Positions 24,606 to 33,819 are shown, counted from the first letter of the stretch. The stretch: 64,000 nt of DNA from Algoriphagus sanaruensis (GCF_001593605.1 NZ_CP012836.1:2484501-2548500), one strand, 5' to 3'. Numbers and translations are program-made. Notes: a model not told the origin generated them from the letters alone.

Positions 24606-24938
24606 TTAATCCATGTCGGTTTCAAAAAGAAAATTTTGAAAGGCATTTTGAAGTTCTTTCAAAGCCTTACTTTCATTCTGTGTTTTTGCCAACTCAATTC
24701 CTTTTTCATAGGTGGATTTAGCCTTTTCCAATTGATTTTCCTCAAAAAACAACTGAGCAGCAGGAAAGTATGTAGGGAGATAATCGGGGAATTTCTCCAA
24801 TACAAAATCGAATATTTCAATAGCTTGTATAGGATCTTTCTCCCTGATTTCCAATGCTAAAGCATAATGATTGAATGGGTTATCGGGCTCCTCCTGAATA
24901 AACGATTTTAATAGCTCTTGTCGGTCCAATTTGCCCAT
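24606..24938 (-). CDS. Small tetratricopeptide-repeat protein
   Basis: This 110-residue protein has two to three TPR-like helix pairs (NPFNHYALALEIREKDPIQA, then YLPTYFPAAQLFFEENQLEKA, then TYEKGIELAKTQNESKAL). It is probably a cytoplasmic protein-protein adaptor. It is divergent from etfB across 74 bp. Confidence 0.8.
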   Translation of the reverse strand: MGKLDRQELLKSFIQEEPDNPFNHYALALEIREKDPIQAIEIFDFVLEKFPDYLPTYFPAAQLFFEENQLEKAKSTYEKGIELAKTQNESKALKELQNAFQNFLFETDMD

Positions 24939-25012
24939 GTTTTATTTTTTTAAATACCGCATGACTGTTATTTTCACGCGAAATAAATCTAAAATAATCT
25001 AACTCTAAACCA

Positions 25013-25750
25013 ATGAAGATTCTTGTTTGTATCACTCACGTACCGGATACGACGTCCAAGATTCAATTTGCTGCCAACAATACCAAATTAGATACCACGG
25101 GGGTTCAGTTCATTATTGGCCCTTATGATGACTATGCTTTGGCAAGAGCAGTGGAATTAAGAGACCAAACCGGAGGTAAATTGACCGTACTAAACGTAGG
25201 AGAAGCTGAAACTGAGCCTACCTTACGGAAAGCATTGGCCATCGGAGCAGATGATGCCATTCGGGTAAATGCTTTTCCTAAGGATTCCTTCTTTGTAGCA
25301 ATTCAGATTGCGCATTATGCCAAAGAGGGCCAATATGATCTTATTCTAATGGGCCGTGAATCCATCGATTTCAATGGAGGGATGGTTCATGGAATGGTCG
25401 GTGAGCTTTTGGGCATGCCTTCTTTTTCGCCTGTGATGAAATTGGATTTGGAAGGTTCTACGGTGAAAATGGCCCGAGAAATTGAGGGAGGAAAGGAAAT
25501 GATTGAAGCTCAGCTTCCATTGATTGCTGGATGTCAAGAGCCAATTGCAGAATGGAAAATCCCAAATATGCGAGGCATTATGTCAGCTCGTACGAAGCCA
25601 TTGAATGTGGTTGAACCTGTATCTCAAGAGACCCAAGCTGAAGCCACATCGTATCAGCTACCTCCAGCTAAAGGAGCAGTAAAATTGATCGATAAGGATC
25701 AAGTAGGTGAGTTGGTGAAATTGTTGAAAAACGAGGCCAAAGTGCTTTAA
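25013..25750 (+). CDS. etfB: Electron transfer flavoprotein, beta subunit
   Basis: This 245-residue AMP-binding partner of the FAD-carrying alpha subunit opens MKILVCITHVPDTTSKIQF, with PYDDYALARAVELRD and the ILMGRESIDFNGGMVHGMVGELLGMP adenine-loop region typical of EtfB. EtfAB passes electrons from acyl-CoA dehydrogenases (one lies at 49104) to the quinone pool. A TATTTTCA box about 36 bp upstream is a possible -7 element. etfA follows after 35 bp. Confidence 0.96.
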   Translation: MKILVCITHVPDTTSKIQFAANNTKLDTTGVQFIIGPYDDYALARAVELRDQTGGKLTVLNVGEAETEPTLRKALAIGADDAIRVNAFPKDSFFVAIQIAHYAKEGQYDLILMGRESIDFNGGMVHGMVGELLGMPSFSPVMKLDLEGSTVKMAREIEGGKEMIEAQLPLIAGCQEPIAEWKIPNMRGIMSARTKPLNVVEPVSQETQAEATSYQLPPAKGAVKLIDKDQVGELVKLLKNEAKVL

Positions 25751-25785
25751 TCTATTTTTAATAAACCCATTTAAATCAGGAATTT

Positions 25786-26754
25786 ATGTCTATTCTAGTA
25801 TATATCGAACACGCAGAAGGAAAGGTAAAAAAGACCAGTCTTGAAGCAGTTTCTTTTGCAAATGCACTTGCTGCTCAAACAGGAGAGGGAGAAGTGGTAG
25901 CTGTCGCATTGGGTACAGTAGATCAAGCCGAACTTGCTTCAGTAGGAAAAGCAGGTGCGGCGAAAGTACTTCACGGTGCAGACGCAAGATTAGATGCAGG
26001 GGTCATTCAAGCCCATGCAAGTGCAGTTGCCCAAGCTTTTCAAAAAGTAGGAGCAAAGACTTTGGTATTAGCCAAGTCATCTTTGGGAGATGCGGTGGCA
26101 GCTCGCTTGGCAATTAAGCTTCAGGCAGGTTTGGTTTCAAACGTTGTTGAATTGCCTAACACTTCTGGTGGATATACGGTTAAACGAAGTATTTACACTG
26201 GAAAAGCATTCGCAGAAACAGCTGTAACCACTGAAAATAAAATTCTAGCAATCAAGAAAAATGCAATAGACCTCAGAACGGATGGGGCTGATGCCTCAGT
26301 TGAAAACTTTGATGTTCAACTTTCCGACGCGGATTTTGCAGGTAAAATCACAGCTACTGAGCGCGCAACTGGAGAAATTCTTCTTCCTGAAGCAGACATT
26401 GTTGTATCTGGCGGTCGAGGCATGAAGGGACCTGAAAATTGGGGAATGATCGAGGATCTTGCCAAAGTTTTAGGAGCAGCTACAGGTTGTTCAAAACCGG
26501 TATCTGATATTGGTTGGAGACCTCATCATGAGCACGTGGGTCAAACAGGGGTAAAAGTTGCGCCTAGTTTATACGTTGCAGTAGGAATTTCAGGAGCGAT
26601 TCAACATCTTGCAGGGGTAAATTCTTCGAAGTGCATAGTGGTCATAAATAAAGATCCAGAGGCGCCATTTTTCAAAGCTGCGGATTATGGAATTGTTGGA
26701 GATGCATTCGAGGTTGTACCAAAATTAACCGAAGCACTAAAAGCAGAACTTTAA
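25786..26754 (+). CDS. etfA: Electron transfer flavoprotein, alpha subunit
   Basis: This 322-residue subunit has an N-terminal Rossmann-like half and the C-terminal FAD domain. The FAD domain shows VVSGGRGMKGPENWGMIEDLA (about residues 205-225), GCSKPVSDIGWRPHHEHVGQTG and YVAVGISGAIQHLAGV, all contacting FAD in known structures. It is co-transcribed with etfB. The following gene begins 6 bp after its stop. Confidence 0.96.
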   Translation: MSILVYIEHAEGKVKKTSLEAVSFANALAAQTGEGEVVAVALGTVDQAELASVGKAGAAKVLHGADARLDAGVIQAHASAVAQAFQKVGAKTLVLAKSSLGDAVAARLAIKLQAGLVSNVVELPNTSGGYTVKRSIYTGKAFAETAVTTENKILAIKKNAIDLRTDGADASVENFDVQLSDADFAGKITATERATGEILLPEADIVVSGGRGMKGPENWGMIEDLAKVLGAATGCSKPVSDIGWRPHHEHVGQTGVKVAPSLYVAVGISGAIQHLAGVNSSKCIVVINKDPEAPFFKAADYGIVGDAFEVVPKLTEALKAEL

Positions 26755-26760
26755 ATTTTT

Positions 26761-27354
26761 GTGGAAAAACTCGTAGAACTTGAAATTCTTGGATTATCAT
26801 CCAACCATTCTCAATCAGGGTCATTTACTCTGGTGATGGGTGAAAACGAGGGTACAAGAAGATTACCTATTGTCATTGGGATGTTTGAAGCTCAGGCTAT
26901 TGCAATTGAGATTGAGAAAATTATTCCCAACCGGCCAATGACTCATGATCTTTTCAAATCATTCGCCGACAGCTTTCAGTACGAAATCGAGAAAATTGTG
27001 ATTTCGGATATGAAAGAAGGAGTGTTCTACGCTAAGATTTTCTGCAAGTCAAGCCTTCTAGCTGTTGAGGTAGATAGCAGGCCTTCAGATGCAATTGCAA
27101 TTGCAGTTCGCTTCGGAGCTCCAATCTTTTGTTCCGAAAAAGTGATGTCAGAAGCGGCCATCGAGTTTACTGAAGAGGACAAAAAAGAAGAGACAAAAGC
27201 TCAGAAGGAGGCTGTTAAGCCAGTTCCTCAAAAAGAGTCCTCTCTAAAGGATTATAGTTTGGATAAGCTATACCAGCTTTTAGAAAAAGCAATCAACAAC
27301 GAGGATTACGAAAAAGCAGCCCGAATACGGGATGAAATTAATAAGAGAAACTAA
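26761..27354 (+). CDS. Bifunctional nuclease (BFN/DUF151) with C-terminal UVR motif
   Basis: This 197-residue protein begins with GTG at 26761. The BFN domain covers about residues 5-135 (GSFTLVMGENEGTRRLPIVIG and VDSRPSDAIAIAVRFGAPIF, the most conserved family motif). A charged linker leads to a UVR motif at about 162-197 (LYQLLEKAINNEDYEKAARIRDEINKR), as found in UvrB/UvrC and ClpC regulators. BFN proteins have reported RNase/DNase activity in plants; the bacterial role is open. Its position in the etf transcript, just before the terminator, is notable. Confidence 0.9.
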   Translation: MEKLVELEILGLSSNHSQSGSFTLVMGENEGTRRLPIVIGMFEAQAIAIEIEKIIPNRPMTHDLFKSFADSFQYEIEKIVISDMKEGVFYAKIFCKSSLLAVEVDSRPSDAIAIAVRFGAPIFCSEKVMSEAAIEFTEEDKKEETKAQKEAVKPVPQKESSLKDYSLDKLYQLLEKAINNEDYEKAARIRDEINKRN

Positions 27355-27361
27355 AATTAAG

Positions 27362-27389
27362 GCCCTGAAGAGATTTCAGGGCTTTTTTC
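27362..27389 (+). terminator. Intrinsic terminator of the etfBA-bfn operon
   Basis: GCCCTGAA, GAGA and TTTCAGGGC are followed by six T residues immediately after the stop at 27354. Confidence 0.93.
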
Positions 27390-27435
27390 TTGCTTCTTAT
27401 CTCCCTATTTTAGCCCCTCGTTTTAAAATTTATCC

Positions 27436-28719
27436 ATGGATTATATCAGAGGAGTCATTGGTCTCGCCGTAATCGTTTTAGTTGCATTCATTTTTTCATC
27501 AGATCGAAAAAAAATTGATTGGAGGCTGGTTGCAATTGGTATTGCCCTTCAATTGTCTTTTGGGTTTTTGATTACCAAGGTTGAATTTGTCAAAGAAGGC
27601 TTCCAATTGCTTTCCCAAGGGTTTGTTAAATTTTTGAGCTTTAGCGAAGCAGGGGCTTCCTTTATTTTCGGGGACTTAGCAGGAGATAGTTTCGGATTTA
27701 TTTTCGCATTTAAGGTATTGCCAACTATCATTTTTTTCTCAACGGTTTCTGCTGGCTTGTACTATTTGGGTATTCTTCAAAAGGTGGTCTATGGCATTGC
27801 TTGGGTTATGGCTAGAACAATGAGACTCTCTGGCCCAGAATCACTTTCTGCCGCAGGAAATATTTTCCTTGGTCAAACTGAGGCCCCGCTATTGGTTCGT
27901 CCATTTATCCCCCAAATGAGTAAATCTGAGCTTATGTGTTTGATGACGGGAGGCATGGCTACGATTGCTGGAGGGGTTTTGGCCGGTTATGTCTCATTTT
28001 TGGGAGGGGATAGCCTAGAGGAGCAGAGTAAATTTGCTGCATACTTATTGGGTGCTTCGATCATGAATGCGCCAGCAGCAATCGTATTATCCAAAATATT
28101 TATTCCTGAGACTGAAAAGGAAATCAAACAAGACAAGTTGGAAGTCAACAAAGAGGCCATGGGCGTTAATTTGATTGATTCCATGTCTATTGGGGCAGCG
28201 GAGGGTTTAAAGTTAGCCTTGAATGTAGGAGGGATGCTTTTGGCATTTATTGCTGTTATCGCTGCAGTAAATTATGGATTAAGTGGCTTGATCGGAGAAT
28301 TTACCGGATTGAATGCATGGGTTGAAAGAAGTACGGGTGGACAGTTTACTGGATTTTCTTTGGAATATATATTCGGTCAAATTTTCCGGGGATTTGCTTG
28401 GATCATAGGCGTGGAATGGGCAGACACCCTGCAAATCGGTAGTTTGCTCGGACAAAAAACAGTAATCAATGAATTTGTGGCCTACCTTAGTCTTTCTGAA
28501 ATGAAGGAAGCTGGATCCATTAGCCCAAAGTCAATTGTTATCGCCACCTATGCCCTTTGTGGATTTTCAAACTTCAGCTCCATCGCTATTCAACTGGGAG
28601 GGATTTCAATCATAGCCCCAAATCAACAAGGAAATCTAAGTCGTCTTGGTCTCCGCTCCTTAATGGCAGCTTCTTTGGCTTGTTTGATGACCGCCACGAT
28701 TGCAGGAATGCTATTTTAA
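27436..28719 (+). CDS. NupC/CNT-family nucleoside transporter
   Basis: This 427-residue inner-membrane cation-coupled nucleoside importer has about 10 helices. Diagnostic motifs are GQTEAPLLVRPFIPQMSKSEL (about residues 155-175) and the GFSNFSSIAIQLGGI loop (about 375-389), which carry nucleoside-binding residues in the Vibrio cholerae CNT structure. It stands alone between two terminators, with a TATTTTAG box about 30 bp upstream. Confidence 0.93.
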   Translation: MDYIRGVIGLAVIVLVAFIFSSDRKKIDWRLVAIGIALQLSFGFLITKVEFVKEGFQLLSQGFVKFLSFSEAGASFIFGDLAGDSFGFIFAFKVLPTIIFFSTVSAGLYYLGILQKVVYGIAWVMARTMRLSGPESLSAAGNIFLGQTEAPLLVRPFIPQMSKSELMCLMTGGMATIAGGVLAGYVSFLGGDSLEEQSKFAAYLLGASIMNAPAAIVLSKIFIPETEKEIKQDKLEVNKEAMGVNLIDSMSIGAAEGLKLALNVGGMLLAFIAVIAAVNYGLSGLIGEFTGLNAWVERSTGGQFTGFSLEYIFGQIFRGFAWIIGVEWADTLQIGSLLGQKTVINEFVAYLSLSEMKEAGSISPKSIVIATYALCGFSNFSSIAIQLGGISIIAPNQQGNLSRLGLRSLMAASLACLMTATIAGMLF

Positions 28720-28723
28720 GATT

Positions 28724-28765
28724 CAAGACGCAAGACAATAGACATAAGATATCAGATATAGGATT
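28724..28765. repeat. Heptanucleotide degenerate repeat, AAGACnn type
   Basis: Read in sevens: CAAGACG, CAAGACA, ATAGACA, TAAGATA, TCAGATA, TAGGATT. Six consecutive steps keep a purine-rich AGA core. The sequence differs from the CGTAAnT heptads at 2640 and 8662 but the period is the same. Confidence 0.6.
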
Positions 28766-28861
28766 TGAGAGAATTGACCCAATCTTAAAAAAATGAGAAA
28801 TTGGGTGAGTTGATTGGAATGAGTTGAATCTGATTTTGACTAAAAATTGATATCGGAGAAT

Positions 28862-28903
28862 AAAAAAAGAAAGCTGGAAGTAATTTTCCAGCTTTCTTTT
28901 TTA
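28862..28903. terminator. Bidirectional intrinsic terminator
   Basis: A near-perfect stem AAAGCTGGAA/TTCCAGCTTT with A- and T-tracts on both sides, between the transporter gene (plus) and the M28 peptidase gene (minus). The rest of the 238-bp space holds only the heptad repeat. Confidence 0.92.
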
Positions 28904-28957
28904 TTCCAAGAGGTTCTAGATTTTATCTCTTTATGCTAAAGTCTAAGATCTTAACGC

Positions 28958-30418
28958 TTAATTTCCATAAAGCTGTTTGCTCACTTCTTCATACTTATCA
29001 CCTGCTTGCCATACAGGACGTTGGTTCCAATTGGCAATTTTTTGGGCTGTCAAAATATACGCTTTCCAATAGATTTGGGCATATTCTAAATCAAAGTTAG
29101 AAACTTCATCAGCAGCCTTGTGGTAATACTTTTGAATTTCGTCATCAAAGGCTGTAAAGCCTAGCGAAAAGGTTGGTGCAGGAATACCTCTTCTTGCAAA
29201 GTTGACATTATCTGATCGATCGTATAAGCCTTGTTCAGGAGAAGGGTCTGAAACAGCTTTCACACCAAATTCATTTACAGCTTCCTCAATCAGGAAATCA
29301 GCACTTGTTCTTCCTAATCCAATAACAGTGATGATGGAAGTGTCATTATAGCCACCATTGTCAATATTCAAATTATAGATGATTTGATTGAGTGGGACGA
29401 GAGGATTATTTGCAAAATAGGCGCTACCCAAGAGTCCTTTTTCCTCAGCCGTCCAAAGTGCAATCAATATCGAACGTTTCGGAGGATTTTGAGCAAAATA
29501 CTTTGCTGCATTTAAGACAGCAACTGTTCCAACCGCATTGTCTCTGGCTCCATTATAAATCGAATCCCCTTGAGCATCGGGAGCACCAACACCCACATGA
29601 TCGTAGTGTGCTGAAAGAAGGAGGTATTCATTTTTTAGATTAGCATCAGTTCCTTCGATCCATGCAAGTACATTTTTTCCTTCAATCGTACGATTCATTT
29701 TACCCAAAATTGAAAGATTAGCAGGTTGAAGTTGCTCTCCTTTCATTTGATTTTTAAGGTCTTCGATCCAGATGTAAGGCAATTTGCTTGCGTTTCCTTG
29801 ATCGAGGGTCATTTGGGTACGGTTCAAAAAATTGGATACCAACTGCCAAGGAACAGACGGAGCATTGAATCGCTCAATTAAGGCAACTGCTCCAGCTGCT
29901 TCAGCATGCTTGATTTTTTCTCCACCCAAGGAGAAAAGATCTGAAGGACTCAATCGGTTTGGAGCACCTACATTAGCTACAGCAATTTTTCCTTTCAAAT
30001 CCAATCCAGCAAAATCTTCCTCCATTCCAAATCCTACGTCCACCAATTGAAATTCTCCAGAAAGGGAATTACCATCTAAAACCAATAGATTCTTTCCTTG
30101 GGTAAATTCCGAAGAACCAATGGTCATCGATCCAGACATTGGAGGTGAAGAAAGCCGAAATGGGATGTTTTGATAATATCCATCCGCTCCAGGAAGTGGC
30201 TTTGCTCCAAAGCTCTCCAGCTCTTTGGCTATAAATGTATAAGCTAACTTCATTTCTGTTCGAGCAGGATCGCGTCCCATAAGCTCGTCAGATGCGAGAT
30301 AAGTAAACTGGGAGATGGCTTGCTTGGCATCAAACTTTTGTTCAATGTCTTGCTTTTGGGCTTGGACCAAAGAGCTGGTCATTGCTAACAGCCCAAGGGT
30401 AATTAAGGTCTTTTGCAT
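28958..30418 (-). CDS. Secreted M28-family zinc aminopeptidase
   Basis: This 486-residue protein has a signal peptide (ending VQAQ at about residue 21), then a PA-like insert (about 130-215) within the M28 fold. Two-zinc ligands are recognisable: LSAHYDHVG (H), NGARDNAVG (bridging D), TAEEKGLLG (catalytic and ligand E), NIDNGG (D) and KYYHKAADE (H). Length and order match the PA-domain-containing aminopeptidases that degrade peptides in the periplasm. It is a single gene with a TACTTTAG box about 30 bp upstream. Confidence 0.94.
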   Translation of the reverse strand: MQKTLITLGLLAMTSSLVQAQKQDIEQKFDAKQAISQFTYLASDELMGRDPARTEMKLAYTFIAKELESFGAKPLPGADGYYQNIPFRLSSPPMSGSMTIGSSEFTQGKNLLVLDGNSLSGEFQLVDVGFGMEEDFAGLDLKGKIAVANVGAPNRLSPSDLFSLGGEKIKHAEAAGAVALIERFNAPSVPWQLVSNFLNRTQMTLDQGNASKLPYIWIEDLKNQMKGEQLQPANLSILGKMNRTIEGKNVLAWIEGTDANLKNEYLLLSAHYDHVGVGAPDAQGDSIYNGARDNAVGTVAVLNAAKYFAQNPPKRSILIALWTAEEKGLLGSAYFANNPLVPLNQIIYNLNIDNGGYNDTSIITVIGLGRTSADFLIEEAVNEFGVKAVSDPSPEQGLYDRSDNVNFARRGIPAPTFSLGFTAFDDEIQKYYHKAADEVSNFDLEYAQIYWKAYILTAQKIANWNQRPVWQAGDKYEEVSKQLYGN

Positions 30419-30475
30419 GGGTTGGTAATTTGTAAAGTTCTAAAGTAATCGAAAAAACAGATTGTGATATTTTAC

Positions 30476-31180
30476 TCATTCAAATTCCCCTAATTCCCAG
30501 CCTAAATGCTGCATAATTGTTCGAAAATGGGCGGGAGGAGGACAAGTAATGGAGATTTGGGTATTTGTCAACGGGTGTGTAAAGCTAAGTTTCCATGCAT
30601 GGAGCAAGAGATTTTGAAGTCCAAATTGACGTTCAAAAAAGATGTTTTGCTTATTGTCTCCATGTTTTTTGTCGCCTATGATGTAATGGCGAATATGAGC
30701 TAAATGCCTCCGGATTTGATGCGTTCTACCAGTTAGTAGATCTACTTCCAATAGAGAATATCGGCTGGTTGGATATCGTCCGGTGGAATTATAGGGGATT
30801 TCTGACTCAGCAATTACAGCATACTTTGTTTGTGCCTCTTGTAGCTTTTTTGAGCGTTCACTCTGAAGTGGATGATCGATCAATCCTTGTTTTTCTTGAG
30901 GGATTCCCCTTGCAATGGTGAGGTAAGTCTTTCTAACCTCTCGATCCATGAATTTGGCTTTAAGTGCAGGTAGAATGGATTCATTTTTAGCAAAAAGCAC
31001 AATTCCACTTGTTGCTCGATCCAATCGATGTACTGGAGATACCCAAGATCCAATTTGATCTCGAAGCTGAATTAACGCATTTTTATCCTCACCATAGGCT
31101 TGGCGTGTTCGGTGTACCAAAAGTCCTGCAGGCTTATTGATAAGGATTAGATCTTCATCTTCGAAGAGGATTTCAAGCAT
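30476..31180 (-). CDS. RluA-family pseudouridine synthase, TruC-like
   Basis: This 234-residue enzyme is read from ATG 31180 (MLEILFEDEDLILINKPAG); the longer frame from 31249 adds a stretch overlapping a repeat. The catalytic aspartate is in VHRLDRATSG (about residue 53), and LTGRTHQIRRHLAHIRHYIIGD is the usual C-terminal motif. The LVHRT opening, lack of an S4 domain and length favour TruC (uridine 65 of tRNA), but RNA target cannot be proven from sequence. A promoter-like TATTTCAC is about 20 bp upstream. Confidence 0.88.
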   Translation of the reverse strand: MLEILFEDEDLILINKPAGLLVHRTRQAYGEDKNALIQLRDQIGSWVSPVHRLDRATSGIVLFAKNESILPALKAKFMDREVRKTYLTIARGIPQEKQGLIDHPLQSERSKKLQEAQTKYAVIAESEIPYNSTGRYPTSRYSLLEVDLLTGRTHQIRRHLAHIRHYIIGDKKHGDNKQNIFFERQFGLQNLLLHAWKLSFTHPLTNTQISITCPPPAHFRTIMQHLGWELGEFE

Positions 31181-31233
31181 GTAGTGTAAATAGGTGAAAT
31201 ACTTAAGAGAGAAACCAAAATCTATTTTTTTGA

Positions 31234-31294
31234 AACCACATAGGTACATAGATTCTATTTGGTGATAAAGTATTTTCTATGTGTCTAGGTGGTT
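31234..31294. repeat. Inverted repeat, CCACATAGGTACATAG / CTATGTGTCTAGGTGG
   Basis: Two 18-bp arms (31234-31251 and 31277-31294) with about four mismatches surround a 25-bp AT-rich centre. It lies between mnmA and the pseudouridine synthase gene. Similar AACCACATAGA-type inverted repeats are familiar to me from other Bacteroidota genomes as short palindromic elements; that recollection is not checked here. Confidence 0.6.
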
Positions 31295-31330
31295 ATAAAA
31301 ATTGGTTTTATTCAATTTGTTGTAGTCGAT

Positions 31331-32542
31331 TTAGAATATTGTTCCGGACCCAATACATTCATCCTCTTGGTACCAAGCCACAAATTGCCCGGAAGCGACA
31401 CCTTTTTGAGCGTTTTCGAAAATGACGTACAATCCATTTTCCTTCATTACCAAAGTTGCTTTGGATAAAGGTTGACGGTATCGGATACGGGCTATGTATT
31501 CTGCAGATTCTCCTGGAAGCAAAGCCAGATCCTCTCGAATCCAATGAACTTGATCTTTTTTTACAAACAAACCTATTCGATTTAGTCCAGGATGATCTTC
31601 GCCCAATCCAGTATATATTACATTCTGGACCGTATTTGTTTCTAATACAAAAAGAGGCTTTCCAGTTCCACCAACCTGAAGGCCTTTACGCTGTCCAACT
31701 GTAAAGTAATGTGCGCCATTGTGTTCACCTAAGACTTTTCCTTGGTCTGGTGTATAATGGATCGGCAAACAGAGGGCATCTAAAATTTCCTGATCCCAAT
31801 CTCGAGGTTCAATTCCTGCTGGAACTTTTATTTGTTCATAGACAGGAAGATTTTCAGGAATTTGAATGATTCTTCCCTTTTTAGGTTTGAGTTGTTGTTG
31901 AAGAAAATCAGGCAACCTAACTTTTCCAATAAAGCAAAGACCCTGAGAGTCTTTCTTTTCTGCAGTGATCAAATCTGCCTCCTTGGCGATTTTTCGAACT
32001 TCAGGCTTTTGCAAATGCCCAATCGGAAATAGGGCTTTGGAAAGCTGTTCTTGTGAAAGCTGACATAGAAAATAGCTTTGATCCTTATTTGGATCTGCTC
32101 CCGCAATCAACTGGTAAACAGGCTTTCCGTCTACCAAAATCTCTTTTTTCTGGCAATAATGACCCGTAGCGACAAAGTCAGCTTTAAGCTTTTGCGCAGC
32201 TTTTAAAAATATATCAAACTTGATTTCACGGTTGCAGAGGATATCCGGATTAGGAGTGCGGCCGGCTTCATATTCCGAAAACATGTAGTCGACAATTCGC
32301 TCTCGATATTCTTCGCTCAGGTCAATGGCTTGAAAGGGAATACCAAGTTTTTCAGCCACCAGCATGGCGTCGGTGGAGTCTTCCATCCAAGGGCATTCAT
32401 TGGAAATGGTAACAGATTCATCGTGCCAGTTTTTCATAAACATGCCGATGACTTCATAGCCTTGGTCCAAAAGTAATTTGGCGGCAACACTGCTATCGAC
32501 ACCTCCAGAAAGGCCGACAACAACTCGAGTTTTTTCTTTCAT
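31331..32542 (-). CDS. mnmA: tRNA-specific 2-thiouridylase MnmA
   Basis: It inserts sulfur at C2 of wobble uridine 34 in tRNAs for Lys, Glu and Gln. There are 403 residues: PP-loop GLSGGVDSS (residues 10-18), catalytic cysteine in [12 protein letters not shown] (about residue 102), KDQSYFL and the second cysteine in SQGLCFIG (about 204), then the C-terminal beta domain from TVGQRKGL. The order and length are normal, although the family is usually nearer 360-370, so the loops are somewhat long. It is a single gene. Confidence 0.96.
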   Translation of the reverse strand: MKEKTRVVVGLSGGVDSSVAAKLLLDQGYEVIGMFMKNWHDESVTISNECPWMEDSTDAMLVAEKLGIPFQAIDLSEEYRERIVDYMFSEYEAGRTPNPDILCNREIKFDIFLKAAQKLKADFVATGHYCQKKEILVDGKPVYQLIAGADPNKDQSYFLCQLSQEQLSKALFPIGHLQKPEVRKIAKEADLITAEKKDSQGLCFIGKVRLPDFLQQQLKPKKGRIIQIPENLPVYEQIKVPAGIEPRDWDQEILDALCLPIHYTPDQGKVLGEHNGAHYFTVGQRKGLQVGGTGKPLFVLETNTVQNVIYTGLGEDHPGLNRIGLFVKKDQVHWIREDLALLPGESAEYIARIRYRQPLSKATLVMKENGLYVIFENAQKGVASGQFVAWYQEDECIGSGTIF

Positions 32543-32640
32543 AGGTAATAAGTAATGGATTCAAGGTCCATTAGGTTACGCATTGTAGAACTCAATTCCG
32601 AGTGGAATAAGTTCGTAAAGGTAAATTAAAAGAGTTGTAA

Positions 32641-32695
32641 GGTTGCAATGTGGTAAAGTTGAAAAGTTGTTACCTAACTTTACCACTTTACAACC
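32641..32695. repeat. Long imperfect inverted repeat with 8-bp stepping
   Basis: Arms GGTTGCAATGTGGTAAAGTT (32641-32660) and AACTTTACCACTTTACAACC (32676-32695) pair with about three mismatches around a 15-bp loop. The right arm continues as ACTTTACC, ACTTTACA, ACCTTTTA, ACTTTAGA, an 8-bp stepping. It lies between the divergent mnmA and arfB genes, so it could influence both promoters. Confidence 0.65.
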
Positions 32696-32713
32696 TTTTA
32701 ACTTTAGAACTTA

Positions 32714-33133
32714 GTGCTTTCTCTAATCCAACGAATTACTTCCGGGGCTTTTTTACCTGAACTTCAATTTCAAACTGCCAGAAGTGGGGGACCTGGAGGG
32801 CAAAACGTCAACAAGGTAGAAACTAAGGTTCAATTGAGGTTTGATGTCCAAAACTCTGGGGTTTTAACCGAGGAGGAAAAGTTGACCTTGCTTCAAAAGG
32901 CAAAAAATAAGGTAGATCAGGAAGGTTTTCTTCAATTGATGTCCCAGGAAAAGCGCTCACAAATCCAGAACAAGGAGCTAGTGGTCAAGAAGTTTTATGA
33001 TCTTCTGAAAACTGCTTTTGAAAAGAAAAAAATCAGAAAAGCCAGTAAACCTAGCAAAGGAGCAATCGAAGACCGACTAAAAAAGAAAAAGGCCCTCTCT
33101 GAAAAGAAGGCCAATCGTAATTGGAAGCCTTAA
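32714..33133 (+). CDS. arfB: Alternative ribosome-rescue factor ArfB
   Basis: This 139-residue peptidyl-tRNA hydrolase frees ribosomes stalled on mRNAs without stop codons. The GGQ motif that triggers hydrolysis is at residues 28-30 in GPGGQNVNK. The basic tail after residue 105 (with KKKK and KANRNWKP) enters the empty mRNA channel in known structures. The start is GTG at 32714; a TAG lies three codons upstream and no in-frame ATG precedes the GGQ. It overlaps the convergent PepSY gene by 4 bp. With the VLRF1 factor at 13688 the window encodes two different rescue hydrolases. Confidence 0.93.
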   Translation: MLSLIQRITSGAFLPELQFQTARSGGPGGQNVNKVETKVQLRFDVQNSGVLTEEEKLTLLQKAKNKVDQEGFLQLMSQEKRSQIQNKELVVKKFYDLLKTAFEKKKIRKASKPSKGAIEDRLKKKKALSEKKANRNWKP

Positions 33134-33819
33134 ACTTTCCTTTTTTTCTTCATGGTCATAAAGAAGAGCGTAAAGCCGGAAATAATGGTAGCCATCCCAA
33201 AAAGGGAAAATGTCCTCAAAAGTAGATTATTGAAGTTATCTCGGCCTGCATAATCCATAGTGTGGAACATCCATAGGAAGTCAAACACTCGCCAGCTACT
33301 ATGTCTGACCCGCTCAAAGCTTCCACTTTTGGCATCGATATAGGCCGTTAAATTCTCTGGATGATCGTAATGTACTGCCCATGCCGGAAGAGCTCGACCC
33401 CGATATTCATGGTGGGAACCTGTCTCTGTCAGATATTCTACCTTTTTGATTCCATAATCACCTTTGATGTAGATTTTGGCGATTTCTTTGGCTTGTTCTT
33501 CTGTGATTTCTCCCTGAAGTTCTCCAGTTTGGGCATTGTAGAGCTTTTCCCCATTTACCCAATAATGGGGCTGATGACGAACAAATCGAAGTTCCAAAGA
33601 GGAAATCTCTAGGGTTGAATCCAAAGAACCCGGTTCCACCAGATTGGACGCATTCATATGCATCATGTGCTCATTGTGAAAATGATCGCCATGAATCTCA
33701 TCGATATCAGTCCAGGAGAAATAGAGTCCAGATAGCGTCCAAAAGAAGAATTGAATCCCGATGAAAACACCAAGGAATCGGTGAATTTTACGGGTGTAAT
33801 ATTGATTGTTTTTTCTCAT
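33130..33819 (-). CDS. PepSY-domain membrane protein, end of the copper operon
   Basis: This 229-residue protein begins with a transmembrane helix (about 15-33, containing FLGVFIGIQFFFWTLSGLYFS), which is the PepSY-associated TM motif. A periplasmic part follows with the histidine/methionine-rich DEIHGDHFHNEHMMHMNAS (residues 40-58) and a PepSY unit with EITEEQAKEIAKIYIKGDYG. A second helix at about 203-220 is followed by MKKKRKV. PepSY_TM proteins often act as ferric/cupric reductases or metal-handling factors. The His/Met run fits copper binding. It is the last gene of the operon. Confidence 0.85.
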   Translation of the reverse strand: MRKNNQYYTRKIHRFLGVFIGIQFFFWTLSGLYFSWTDIDEIHGDHFHNEHMMHMNASNLVEPGSLDSTLEISSLELRFVRHQPHYWVNGEKLYNAQTGELQGEITEEQAKEIAKIYIKGDYGIKKVEYLTETGSHHEYRGRALPAWAVHYDHPENLTAYIDAKSGSFERVRHSSWRVFDFLWMFHTMDYAGRDNFNNLLLRTFSLFGMATIISGFTLFFMTMKKKRKV

